This document shows positions 18,001 through 26,961 of a stretch of DNA of 64,000 bases, piece by piece (the first letter of the stretch is position 1; every line of letters starts with the position of its first letter). The DNA is from Aureococcus anophagefferens (Eukaryota > Sar > Pelagophyceae > Pelagomonadales > Pelagomonadaceae), in NCBI RefSeq assembly GCF_000186865.1, contig NW_008705580.1, positions 148,090 to 212,089 on the forward strand, written 5' to 3'. A model generated the notes under the pieces. That model was not told where the DNA came from. It ran no database searches and worked only from the letters and a program-made list of their open reading frames with translations. A program made the translations under genes and the position numbers.

Positions 18001-20654
18001 TCCCCGTCTGGCTCCGCGGCTGCGAGATGGGCGAGGAGCTCGTGTCGTGGTACGGCGACGACGACACGTGCCAGCCCTGCGGCGTGGGCTTCTACTGGTT
18101 CGACCGCGGCAGCGACTACGGCGCCTGGGCCCAGAGCGGCCGCTGCAAGTCCTGCGAGAACGGCATGATCTGCGAGACGCCCGGCCGGTCCATCGTCGAC
18201 GTCGCGATGGAGGAGTCCTACTACCGCACCAAGTCGGACTCGCGCCACGTCTACTCCTGCCCCTCCGAGGCCTTTGGGTGCCCGGGCCACGCCAACGCGA
18301 CGAGCGCGACGGGCACGACGGGCGGGTCGCTCTGCGCGGAGGGCTACGGCGGCATCCTCTGCGCGACGTGCCGCGACGGCTACTACGGCCTGCGGGACTC
18401 GCACAACCGCTACCGCTGCTACAAGTGCAGGTCGAAGAACTTCTGGCAGACGGCGGCGCTCTACGTCGCCGTGGGCATCTGCACGGTCGGCGGCATGATC
18501 TGGCTCGCGTTCTCCGAGAGCGGCCAGACGACGTTCCTCCTCATCGCCGACACGCAGGGCGGCGCCGCCGACGACATCGTCGGGGCCATCAACGACATGG
18601 AGGACAACGACAGCCAGGACTCGCGCGACGACGACAGCGACCCGGACGTCGACACGGAGCTCGAGGCCGCGGAGAACTCGCGGTTCGCGTCGCTCGTCGT
18701 CAAGGCCAAGGCGCTCATCTCCTTCTACCAGATCATCGCGTCCGTGCCCTACATCTTCAACTTCTCCGTGGACGTGCCGGGCGCGTACTCCGTCGTCGTC
18801 AAGGTCACGACGATCTTTAGCTTCTCGTTCCGCGACATCGTGTCGACGCGGTGCCTGAGCCCGTCGACGTCCAACGGCCTCTACTACCTGTGGGGCCTGG
18901 TCTTCACGACGTGCGTGCCCATGGTCATGGTCGTGCTGCTCTGGTGCGGCTTCCGCATCAAGGTCCGGCGCGACCCGCAAAAGTGCGCGTCGTACCGGCA
19001 GCTGCACCTCGAGATGGTGCTGCTGCTCATCCACCTCCTGCTGCCCGTGTGCTCCATCGCCGCGGTGCAGGCGCTGGTCTGCGACGACTTCGACAACGGC
19101 GACGGCCGGGACCACGCGTCGTTCCTCCGCGAGGACCTGTCCGTGAACTGCAACGGCGACCGCTACCTCTACTTCATCCAGCCCTGGGCGAGCCTCATGA
19201 TCTTGATCTACCCCGTGGGCGTGCCCCTCCTCTACTTCACGCTCCTCTTCCGGAGCCGCAAGCTCCTGAACCCGACGGAGCACGTCGACCGCGACACGCT
19301 CCTCGCGGAGCCCGACGACCGGAAGAACTCCATCGGCGACCGCGCGGACCTCCTGCCGGACCCGGAGTCCTTCGTCGACCGCGCCGAGGAGGCCGCCGAG
19401 GAGGCCATGAGCGACGTGCGCACGGAGCTCGAGCTCGCGCGGCGCCACGTGCGCGACGTCTTCTACAACGACTACGAGAACGACAACCACGAGAAAAAAC
19501 TCAAGGCCCACGAGAAGCGGAGCCCGGACTACCAGAGCCGGCTCGCGCTGCACCGCACGACGCGGGCCATGGCCTTCCACCGCGAGGACGCGTTCACGGA
19601 TTTGGCGAACAGCGACCAGTCGTGGTACAAGATCAACCACAACGACATCATGTCCTTCAAGTTCTTATGGATCGACTACGAGCCGCGCTGCTACTGGTGG
19701 GAGTGCATCGAGGTCGTGCGGCGCGTCTTCAGCACGGCGATTTTAGCGGCCGTGGGCCAGGGGTCGAAGCTCCAGATCGCGATCGCGCTCGCCGTGTCCA
19801 TCGTCTACACGGCGACGTACATCCGCTTCAAGCCCTTCGTCTTCGACGACGACGACCTCATCGCCGAGATCTCGGGCTGGTCCATCACGCTGACGCTCTT
19901 CGTCTGCCTCATGCTCCGCGCGGAGATCGCGCTCGACCGCCACTTCGGCGTCGCAGCCGCGCTCCTCGTCGTCGCGGCGCTGCTCCCCCTGCTCGCGGCG
20001 CTCTTCGTGATCCGGAAGTTCATCCTGAAGCTCGCCCGGGACGGCTTCCTCAAGAAGGAGAAGGAGGAGATGGCCGAGGAGAAGAGGAAGCTCGCGCGCT
20101 ACGGCCGCGCGCTCTCGCAGAAAGTCCGCCGGTCGCTCCACATGGACAACGCCGCCGCCGGCGTGGAGATGGTCGGCCGCGACGCGGGGAGCGGCGCGCC
20201 AACCGACAAGGGGCGCGGCGCGCCAACCGACGAGGGGCGCGGCGCGCCAACCGACAAGGGGCGCGGCGCGCCCGGCGACGACGACGTCGTCGAGGCGCCG
20301 CTCGACTCGTCGCCGGACGTCGTCCGCCTGCTCGTGCCGAGCTCCGGCGACGCGGAGGAGGAGAAGGCCGCGGACCGCCGGAACTCGTCCGTGGACTCGG
20401 ACGCCTTCGCGGACTGCGTCGCGCACCCGGCCGACGACGCGCCGGCCGGCGGCGCCGCGCGGCCCGCGCTGAGCGTCGAGGACGTCATCTCGCCGGACCG
20501 CGCGGTGCACCTCGACGTCGAGCGCCAGGACACGTCCTCCGAGGACCTCGCCGCGGCCGACACCCTCGCGTCGTCGCTGGTCGCCTGCGTCGGCGCGCCG
20601 GCCGAGTCGCCGGGCTCGGACCGCGGCGTCGGCTGCCTCGCGAACATCGGCTGA
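15032..20654 (+). CDS. large receptor-like membrane protein: beta-helix ectodomain, Cys-rich region, polytopic membrane domain
   Basis: Exons 15032-16195 and 16401-20654 encode 1805 residues. Signal peptide MLLLLCVAFAGRAAGG, Ser/Thr/Pro linker, then about 750 residues of repeated right-handed beta-helix strands with the Pmp-like pattern NxAxxGGGxxxx/SRNEAxxxGGG. Next comes a Cys-rich GCC2/EGF-like segment (CQPCGVGFYWF, CKSCENGMICETPGRS, CAEGYGGILCATCRDGYYG, about residues 925-1065). The membrane region (about 1070-1560) has several TM helices and an acidic loop. The cytosolic tail is charged with Ser/Asp-rich repeats. This architecture is common in protists and resembles TRP-like or Pmp-like surface proteins; role in sensing or adhesion is inferred. 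Confidence 0.85.
16196..16400 (+). mobile_element. introner element C (205-bp GT-AG intron)
   Basis: Lies inside the beta-helix coding region, phase 0. The target GTCGGCGC is duplicated (16196-16203 and 16401-16408). The donor GT is in the target copy and the acceptor GCAG is in the element. Its ends are inverted repeats: CTGTGCCGATTCCAAAT at the left and, on the reverse strand, CTGCGTGGATTCCAACC at the right. The core CGTCCAAAGATCAGCCG is at 16310-16326 (reverse of the B and D core). Relative to transcription it has the same orientation as B. Confidence 0.92.
20193..20270 (+). repeat. 24-bp coding tandem repeat
   Basis: Three full units (20193, 20217, 20241) plus a partial one encode GAPTDKGR/GAPTDEGR in the cytosolic tail of the beta-helix receptor-like protein. 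Each unit contains GGCGCGCC. Confidence 0.85.
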
Positions 20655-20725
20655 CGCGTCCCCCGAATTCGCACACCTTTGAAAGCGCGAGCGCCCGCGA
20701 CGGGCGCCGGCAGCGCAGGCGTAGC

Positions 20726-21571
20726 CTAATCGGCCTTACGCTCCGCCGCGTCCTCCTCGCGGTGCGCGTCGATCTTCTTGAGCTTGGCGACCGCGTCCTT
20801 GACGGCGAGGTCGAGGAGGAAGTACTTCGCGAGGGACTCGCGCGTGAACCGCGTCTTCACGACGACCTTCTTGTCCGGGAGCTTCGCGCGGTCGAAGTAG
20901 GGCAGGCGCCGCTGGAGCTTGCCGCCGTAGAAGAGGGCGAAGGTCGGCAGCTGGCGCGTGCGCACGGAGACGTCGATGTCGAAGCGCTTCGCGAGGTGCG
21001 CGAACGTGGCGACGTCGACGCTCACGAACTTGCGCCGCACGGACGCGTGCTCCGCGGCCAGGGAGCAGAAGAGGGGGTCCGCGTGCGTGCAGGCGTCGCA
21101 CCAGGACGCGACGAACGCGACGACGAACACGGGCGCCATGCGGTCCTCCTCCGGCGGCGCGCGGCAGCAGCGCCGCGCGAACGCGTCGCCGTCGAGGACT
21201 TCGACGGCGTCCGCGCCGGGGAAGGCGGGCGTCGGCACGAGCGCGAGCGTCATGAAGGCCGCGAGGGCCACGGCGAGGCCCGGCCAGAACGTCATGAACA
21301 GCAGCAGCCCCAGCGCCGTCTTGCCGTAGAGGAAGACCTTGCTCAGGAACTCGTGGGACGACGTCGCGCGCCGCAGCTTGCCCATGACCGCGAAGCCGAT
21401 GAGCGCGAAGACCTCCTTCTCCCGCGTCATGAGGAAGGACCCGGAGCCGGGCTCGCAGACGCGCCAGGTCTCCGGCAGCACGTAGCGCAGCGGCAGCCAC
21501 GCGACGCACACGAGCCCGTTGGCGACGTAGTAGGGCTGCAGGTAGGTCTTCAGCGGCATGCCGCCGAGCAT
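20726..21571 (-). CDS. TMX2-like thioredoxin-related transmembrane protein
   Basis: About 281 residues from MLGGMPLKTY. N-terminal hydrophobic helices (YVANGLVCVAWLPLRYVL; TALGLLLFMTFWPGLAVALAAF), then a thioredoxin fold: FVVAFVASWCDACTHADPLF with a CDAC active-site pair, VDVATFAHLAKRFDIDV, cis-Pro loop RQLPTFALFYGGKLQRRLP. TMX2 in animals has SxxC here; this one keeps both cysteines, so redox activity is possible. Probable ER membrane location. The tail is basic/acidic (AERKAD) rather than a clear KKxx signal. It is divergent from the FAH gene. Confidence 0.8.
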   Translation of the reverse strand: MLGGMPLKTYLQPYYVANGLVCVAWLPLRYVLPETWRVCEPGSGSFLMTREKEVFALIGFAVMGKLRRATSSHEFLSKVFLYGKTALGLLLFMTFWPGLAVALAAFMTLALVPTPAFPGADAVEVLDGDAFARRCCRAPPEEDRMAPVFVVAFVASWCDACTHADPLFCSLAAEHASVRRKFVSVDVATFAHLAKRFDIDVSVRTRQLPTFALFYGGKLQRRLPYFDRAKLPDKKVVVKTRFTRESLAKYFLLDLAVKDAVAKLKKIDAHREEDAAERKAD

Positions 21572-21744
21572 GGTTGATGCGTGTGGTCTTGCGGCGCCGA
21601 CGCGACGGTTTCGCAGATCGGTGTGGTCTCGCGACGCCGCGCGCGGCACGACGATGGTCGACGGCGGCTACCTGATTTTTCGGCGACCGCTCAGATTTGC
21701 CTCAAATTTGCCTCAGCTTGCAGCACAGCGTCGCGCGCGGAGCG

Positions 21745-22497
21745 ATGGCGTCGCAATTGCCCCATTTCATCCTGCAACCAGCGCTCCCAGCAACGCTCTC
21801 CGTCGTCGGCGAGCAGCTCGCGTTCGCCGTGCGGCGCGTCTACTGCGTCGGCCGCAACTATCACGACCATGCCGTCGAGATGGAGGCGAAGCAGAAGGAC
21901 CTGGGCATCAGCGCCGGCGACCAGGTGCGGGACCCGCCCTTTTTCTTCCAGAAGCCGGGGCTCGGCGCCATCGTCGACGCGTCGCACCCGAAAGCCGTCG
22001 CGCGCTACCCGCCGAAGACGCGGCAGCTCGAGTTCGAGCTCGAACTCGTCGTCGCGCTCAAGTCCGGCGGCCGCCGCATCCCGGCGGCGGACGCGCTAAG
22101 CCACGTCTACGGCTCGGCGCTCGGCGTGGACCTGACGCGGCGCGACCTCCAGCACAAGGCGAAGGCCGACCGCCGGCCCTGGGACGCCGCGAAAGGGTTC
22201 GACGACTCCGCGCCCGTCGGCGCTTTGACGCCGGGCTACGTGCCCGAGGGCGGCGTGGGCCTCGAGCTCACGGTGGGTGGCGAGGTCAAGCAGGCCTGCA
22301 CGGTCGGCCAGATGATCTACGGCGTCGCCGACATCATCCACCACCTCTCCCACGAGGTCGAGCTCTGCCCCGGCGACGTCATCTTCACGGGCACGCCCGC
22401 GGGCGTCGGACCCCTGCAGGTCGGCGACGAGGTCACCTGCACGGCGACCGACGGCACGCTCCAGCCCTGCACCTTCACCGTCGCAGCGCCGCTCTAA
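21745..22497 (+). CDS. fumarylacetoacetate hydrolase (FAH) family protein
   Basis: 250 residues from the first ATG (MASQLPHF). The FAH fold is recognisable: VYCVGRNYHDHAVEM near the N-terminus, PFFFQKPGLGAIV, metal-binding ELELVVAL, YGSALGVDLTRRDLQ, and the C-terminal HEVELCPGDVIFTGTPAGVGPL. Closest in pattern to single-domain fumarylpyruvate hydrolase/FAHD1-like enzymes that cleave or decarboxylate acylpyruvates with Mg2+. Likely cytosolic or mitochondrial; exact substrate unknown. ATTTGCCTCA is tandemly repeated just upstream (about 21694-21715). Confidence 0.88.
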   Translation: MASQLPHFILQPALPATLSVVGEQLAFAVRRVYCVGRNYHDHAVEMEAKQKDLGISAGDQVRDPPFFFQKPGLGAIVDASHPKAVARYPPKTRQLEFELELVVALKSGGRRIPAADALSHVYGSALGVDLTRRDLQHKAKADRRPWDAAKGFDDSAPVGALTPGYVPEGGVGLELTVGGEVKQACTVGQMIYGVADIIHHLSHEVELCPGDVIFTGTPAGVGPLQVGDEVTCTATDGTLQPCTFTVAAPL

Positions 22498-22544
22498 ACG
22501 CCTCTCTAACTTGAAGTGTGTGTGTGAACTTTTGTGGCAAGAAA

Positions 22545-23561
22545 ATGGCAGCGCAGTTTGCGGGCGACGCGCTCTGGGATCCGGCCTGGACCGAAGCCGA
22601 CGGCGAGCGCACCATCCGCGCGCGCAGCGCGTCGCCCTCGAAGGTCAACTTCTACTGCTCCTGGTTCTGCCCCTTCGCGCAGCGCGCCTGGATCGCTCTG
22701 GAGGAGAAGGGCGTCGACTACCGCTACGTCGAGATCAACCCCTACGAGGTCGACGCGGCGAAGCCCGGGGGCTACACGAAGCTGCAGCTGCCCATGGCGG
22801 AGAAGCGGGCGCAGAACCTCGGCTTCGTGCTCGCGTCGCCGCGGGGCCTCGTGCCCGCGCTCGACGTCGCCGGCGGCGAGCGGCTCTGCGAGAGCCTGCC
22901 GCTCGTCGAGTTCGTCGACGAGCGCTTCGGCGGGCCGGACCTGCTCCCGCGCGGCGAGCTCCACGCCTACGCGCGGGGCCAGTGCAGGCGCTGGGCGTCC
23001 GAGTTCGACCAGCGCGTGCAGAAGCCGTACTACCTCATGCTCATGGCGCAGGACCCGGACCGGGCCGAGGCCTTCCGCGAGAGCCTCGTCCTGGGCTGCC
23101 GGTCCTTCGCGCGGGCCATGGGCGACGGCGGGCCCTTCTTCCTCGGGGCGGACTTTGGCTTCGTCGAGGTCGCGGCGGCGCCGTTCTGGGGCCGCATGCT
23201 CGCGGTCGGCGGGTTCTATCGGGACCTGCGGTTCCCGGCGGGCGCCGACGACGACGACTTCAAGCGGCTCGAGGTCTGGTGGGCCGCGGTGCGCGAGCGG
23301 CCGAGCGTGAAGCGCACGCTCGTCTGCGAGGCGCGGCTCGTCGCCTCGTACTCCGACTACGCGACGGACGCCGCGACGTCCAACTACGCCCAGGGCGCCC
23401 GGGCGTCGTTGTCGCCGTCCCCCGTCGAGCTGCCCATGACGCCCGAAGAGGCCGAGTTCGCGCAGATCGTCGCCGCGGCCAAGGTCAAGGTGCTGCGCGT
23501 CGGCGGGCTCCTCCTCGGCGCGTTCTGCGCCGGCTACGCGCTCGGCCGCCGGCGGCGCTAG
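22545..23561 (+). CDS. omega-like glutathione S-transferase with C-terminal membrane anchor
   Basis: 338 residues from MAAQFAGDAL. Thioredoxin-like N-domain with FYCSWFCPFAQRAWIALEEKG, a CPFAQR active site as in omega-class GSTs and lambda-like plant enzymes, then GLVPALDV and ERLCESLPLVEFVDERF (glutathione gamma-Glu binding E-S). An all-helical C-domain follows. Unusually, the C-terminus adds a helix VGGLLLGAFCAGYALG followed by RRRR, suggesting a tail anchor in ER, peroxisome or outer organelle membranes. Probable role in thiol transfer or deglutathionylation. Its stop lies 2 bases from the stop of the convergent Popeye gene. Confidence 0.85.
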   Translation: MAAQFAGDALWDPAWTEADGERTIRARSASPSKVNFYCSWFCPFAQRAWIALEEKGVDYRYVEINPYEVDAAKPGGYTKLQLPMAEKRAQNLGFVLASPRGLVPALDVAGGERLCESLPLVEFVDERFGGPDLLPRGELHAYARGQCRRWASEFDQRVQKPYYLMLMAQDPDRAEAFRESLVLGCRSFARAMGDGGPFFLGADFGFVEVAAAPFWGRMLAVGGFYRDLRFPAGADDDDFKRLEVWWAAVRERPSVKRTLVCEARLVASYSDYATDAATSNYAQGARASLSPSPVELPMTPEEAEFAQIVAAAKVKVLRVGGLLLGAFCAGYALGRRRR

Positions 23562-23563
23562 TT

Positions 23564-24503
23564 TTATTTAAGCTCCGTGAAGCTCGACACCTTCCTCGCG
23601 AGGTCCTGGGCGAAGAGTCGCTCGAGGATGGCGGCGTGCTCCGGGTTGGAATCGAGGTAGTCGTGGAGCTTGTCGTTCTTCCAGCGGACGAGCTCCACGC
23701 CGGGCTGCGCGCAGACGACCGTCGCCGTCGACACGGCCGCCGGGTCCGGCGCGCCGCCCCTCGCCGCCGCGGCGATGCGCTGGGCCCAGGTCTGCGGCGG
23801 TTGCGCCTCTGCTACGACCGCCTCCTCGCGCTGCTCCTCGGCGACGAAGCTGATCTCGCCGACGAACGCGCCCGCGCGCAGCTCGCCCAGCGTCGCGCCG
23901 CTCCGGCGCACGACGCAGCGCCCGCTCAGGAGGACGTCGAGGTGGTCGTCGACGCAGCCCTCGCGCGTGAGGCGCGTGCCCGGCGGCGCGAGCACGCGCG
24001 CCATGCCCGTCTGTTTGGCGAAGCGCCGGAACTCGACGGGCGTCATGCCGTGCTTGTTGTGGCCCGCGCCGAAGAGCAGCGCGTGGGTCCGCGCCTCGAC
24101 GTCGCTCAGGCGGATGGGCCGCCGCTCGAGGGCGAGGCGCAGCACCTGGCCCGTGTTGATCGCGAGGAAGAGCGCCTGCCACCGGCACGGGCCCCGGAGC
24201 GCCGCGCGTAGCCGCGGCGGGTTTTTGCCCGTGTACGCCGTCGCCGCGATGCCGCCGGCGCCGGACAGCGCCGCGAGGGTCTGGAGCGCGAGCATGTCGC
24301 TGCTCAGCCAGGACACGAGCCGCACGAGCTCCGGCGACGACGCGAGGAGCGGCCGCAGCTGGCGCTTCATGGTCGTCACCTGGGGCCCGCTCAGGAACTT
24401 GACCATGCCGAAGGGCAGCCCCCCGCGGCTGAAGCTCGCGGCGGTGGGGTCCGTGAGGGCCGCGGCCCAGAAAAGGAGCCATCTCATGGTTCTGAGGGCC
24501 ATG
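23564..24503 (-). CDS. Popeye-domain (POPDC-like) cyclic-nucleotide-binding protein
   Basis: About 312 residues from MALRTMRWLL (a second ATG at 24488). Short N-terminal hydrophobic segment, then PCRWQALFLAINTGQVLRLA-like sequence, RRPIRLSDVEARTHALLF, RFAKQTGMARVLAPPGTRLT, LDVLLSGRCVVRRSGATLG and GAFVGEISFVAEE. This order (WQ-LF--IN--Q, G--LT, LL-G, G-F-GE-SF) is the Popeye module, a cNMP-binding fold with high cAMP affinity in animals. Animal POPDC has three TM helices; here at most one or two are visible (residues 60-78). Function in algae is unknown. Confidence 0.75.
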
Positions 24504-24672
24504 CCGATCGGTGGTCGACGGAAGGCCAACGACTTTGAGGCTGGTGTTCGAGGTTCCAGGTGCGATGTGCGGAGGCTGTGCGGCATGTTGACGTCGAGTA
24601 TCGGTTGAGGATGTTGAGGCTCGAGCCGGGCCGAGTCTCGAGCTTGCCGAGTTCGCGGTGCGAGATCGCAGC

Positions 24673-25278
24673 ATGCACCGGAGACGAACGGCTCTCGCGG
24701 CCCTGGCGGTCGCGGCGACGGTCTCGGGCCTCGCCCCGGCCCTCCGCGTTTCCCGGGCGCGGCGGCCGCCGCCCCGTTCGACGACGGCCGTGCGCGCGGA
24801 CCTGCTCTTCGCCGCCGAGGTCGTCACGGGCACGGCGCTCGCGGGCATGATGTACACGGTCCTGACCGAGGGCAAGGACACGGAGGAGGCCGCGAAGCGC
24901 AAGGCCGAGGAGGCCGCGCGCCTCGAGCTGCGACGGATGCGCGCGTCCATCGAGCCCAAGGATTCGTGGACCGCGGCGGAGCTCGCGGCGTACGACGGCA
25001 CGGACTACGACGGCCCCATCCTCCTCGGCGCCGACGGCCTCGTCTTCAACGTCTGGAAGGGCCGCCACTTCTACGCGCCCGACGGGCCCTACCACGCCAT
25101 GGCGGGCAAGGACGCGAGCCGGCAGCTCGCGAAGAACCGGCTCGACGACGACGAGGACTACCCGGAGGACGACGGCAAGCCCCTGACCCTCGCCGAGGAG
25201 GCGGCGCTCCAGGCCTGGGTCTTCTCCTTCAAAACCAAATACGACGTCGTCGGCAAGCTGGAGTACGCGAAGGACTAG
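24673..25278 (+). CDS. MAPR/cytochrome b5-like heme-binding protein
   Basis: 201 residues from MHRRRTALAALAV. The N-terminus looks like a signal or transit peptide, then a hydrophobic helix LLFAAEVVTGTALAGMMYTVL and a charged helical stretch. The C-terminal domain reads YDGTDYDGPILLGADGLVFN, VWKGRHFYAPDGPYHAMAGK, DASRQLAKNRLD: the membrane-associated progesterone receptor (PGRMC/Dap1) type of cytochrome b5 fold, with Tyr rather than His ligands. Likely binds heme at a membrane, possibly plastid or ER. A 169-bp divergent promoter region is shared with the Popeye gene. Confidence 0.85.
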   Translation: MHRRRTALAALAVAATVSGLAPALRVSRARRPPPRSTTAVRADLLFAAEVVTGTALAGMMYTVLTEGKDTEEAAKRKAEEAARLELRRMRASIEPKDSWTAAELAAYDGTDYDGPILLGADGLVFNVWKGRHFYAPDGPYHAMAGKDASRQLAKNRLDDDEDYPEDDGKPLTLAEEAALQAWVFSFKTKYDVVGKLEYAKD

Positions 25279-25398
25279 CGGCACGCGCGCGGCGTAAGGC
25301 GCCGGACACGCCACCCTCGGAGTTCGGAGGTTGCACTCGTGGGTTGAGGATACGCCACCGTCTTTAGACGCCACCGAATCCAAAGCGGGCGGCGCGCT

Positions 25399-25848
25399 TC
25401 AGGCGACGTCCTTGTCGGTGCTCGTGTCGCCGAAGACGTCGCCGAGCTCGAGGTTGGCGGACTGGGCGTCGTCGGGCCTGCCGCAGCGCCGGAGCCGCCG
25501 GCCGAAGACTCCGAGCGCTGCCGCGACCACCGCGCAGACGGGGATCGCCGCTATGTAGGCTAGATGGAGGTCCGTCAGGCCGCCTCCATCGGAGGACGTC
25601 TTCTTCGGGCTGGCGCTGGGCGCCGCCGTCGTGCTCGTCCGCCGTCGCCCGCCGTCGCGCTGTCGCCCGCTGTCGTCCATGCGGTCGCTCGTCGCTTCGT
25701 CGTGGTCCGTCTTGCGCCGTCGTGCTCGTCCGCCGTCCATGCTGTCGAAGCCGCCAGTGATCTTCAGGATGTTCACGCTGTGGCTGGTGTCGTCGACGGC
25801 GGACGCGATCGAGGCCAGCGCCAGCACTGGCCACATCCATTGCGTCAT
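25399..25848 (-). CDS. small type I membrane protein, unknown
   Basis: 149 residues. Signal peptide MTQWMWPVLALASIASA, a charged Asp/Arg/Ser-rich ectodomain, then a TM helix LAYIAAIPVCAVVAAALGVF, a basic stop-transfer RRLRRC and an acidic cytosolic tail. No homology recognised; likely lineage-specific. Divergent from the SET-domain gene (155 bp apart). Confidence 0.6.
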   Translation of the reverse strand: MTQWMWPVLALASIASAVDDTSHSVNILKITGGFDSMDGGRARRRKTDHDEATSDRMDDSGRQRDGGRRRTSTTAAPSASPKKTSSDGGGLTDLHLAYIAAIPVCAVVAAALGVFGRRLRRCGRPDDAQSANLELGDVFGDTSTDKDVA

Positions 25849-26003
25849 AGTCTTCCAGCAAACGCGCCGCCCGGCGCGCGCGACGTTGCGTCGCGCTCAG
25901 AGCAGTGCGGAGCCGCCGGGCTGCCTGTTCAAGATGCCTTTGTGCGTCAAAGTTGACCCTGGCGAAGCAGGCAATGGCTCTCTAATCCGACGCCCTGACG
26001 AAA

Positions 26004-26867
26004 ATGGCCGCCCAGCTCGAAGCAAAAGGCGAGAAGTGCTACCGCTTCCAGCGCGTCGATGCCTACGACGGCGGCATCGGCGCCTTCGCGACGCGCGACA
26101 TCAAACAGGGCGAGCTCATCCTGCGCGAGAAGGCCATCTGCACGACGACGCTCGCGTCCCTCGACCGCGTCGAGGCGTCCCTCGACGCGACGGCGCGCAA
26201 GCGATTGTTCTCGCTCTGCGACTGGCGCGCGACGGCGGCCGGCGCGCCGAAGACCGCGCTGGGAATCTTCCAGGCCAACGGCTACCCCGCGCCGGCGTCC
26301 GCGGGCGGCGACGAGGCGGGCGTCTTCCTGAACTTCAGCCGCTTCAACCACTCCTGCCGGCCCAACGTGTCGCACACCTGGCACGCCTTCGCCGAGAAGT
26401 GCGTCTTCGCCGCGCGCGACGTCGCCGCGGGGGAGGAGCTGTCGAACAACTACGTCGAGCTCTGCGAGCCGGGCGCCGCGCGCCGCGCGACGCTGGCCGA
26501 CCGCTTCGGCTTCGCCTGCGCCTGCGTCGCCTGCACCGCGCCCGACGAGGCCGCGAGCGACGCGCGGCGCACGCAGCTCGCGGCGCTGGACGACGAGTGC
26601 TACCAGCTCTGCCGGCGGGGGCGGCACGCCAAGGCCGTGCAGGTCGCGGAGCGGCGCCTCGCGCTCCTCGCGGAGGAGGGCCTCGACGCGCCGGCGGCGC
26701 TCCTGCGCACGTGCCACGACGCCTACCAGGCCATGGACCACGCCGGCGACGTCGAGGGCGCCGCGCTCTGGCTGCGCCGCGTGCTCGCGCACTCGAGGCG
26801 CGTCGAGCCGCCGGACTCGCCCGAAATCGCGCGCCTCGAGGCGCAGCTCGCGAAGCTCGCGTGCTAA
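26004..26867 (+). CDS. SET-domain protein (SMYD-like, without MYND)
   Basis: 287 residues. SET motifs in order: GIGAFATRDIKQGELILRE (SET-N), FLNFSRFNHSCRPNVSHTW (NHSCxPN, AdoMet and catalytic knot), AARDVAAGEELSNNYVELC, and a post-SET cysteine cluster FGFACACVACTAP. A helical TPR-like C-terminus follows, as in SMYD3-type enzymes. The MYND finger normally inserted in the SET of SMYD is replaced by a short linker (residues 55-100). Predicted protein lysine methyltransferase. It ends 94 bp before the stop of the next, convergent gene. Confidence 0.85.
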   Translation: MAAQLEAKGEKCYRFQRVDAYDGGIGAFATRDIKQGELILREKAICTTTLASLDRVEASLDATARKRLFSLCDWRATAAGAPKTALGIFQANGYPAPASAGGDEAGVFLNFSRFNHSCRPNVSHTWHAFAEKCVFAARDVAAGEELSNNYVELCEPGAARRATLADRFGFACACVACTAPDEAASDARRTQLAALDDECYQLCRRGRHAKAVQVAERRLALLAEEGLDAPAALLRTCHDAYQAMDHAGDVEGAALWLRRVLAHSRRVEPPDSPEIARLEAQLAKLAC

Positions 26868-26961
26868 AGACCGCCGTGCGAACGATGTTAAACGGCGGCG
26901 CGCGCCTCGACGGCGCGCCGCCGGAGCTCGTCTCGAGCTCGGGGGTCGAACCGCGGCGGCC

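Noticed and set aside
17166..19640. 824-residue minus-strand open frame opposite the beta-helix receptor-like gene
   Set aside because: Antisense shadow of codons such as GAC/GTC; sequence is repetitive VDV/RRA without domains.
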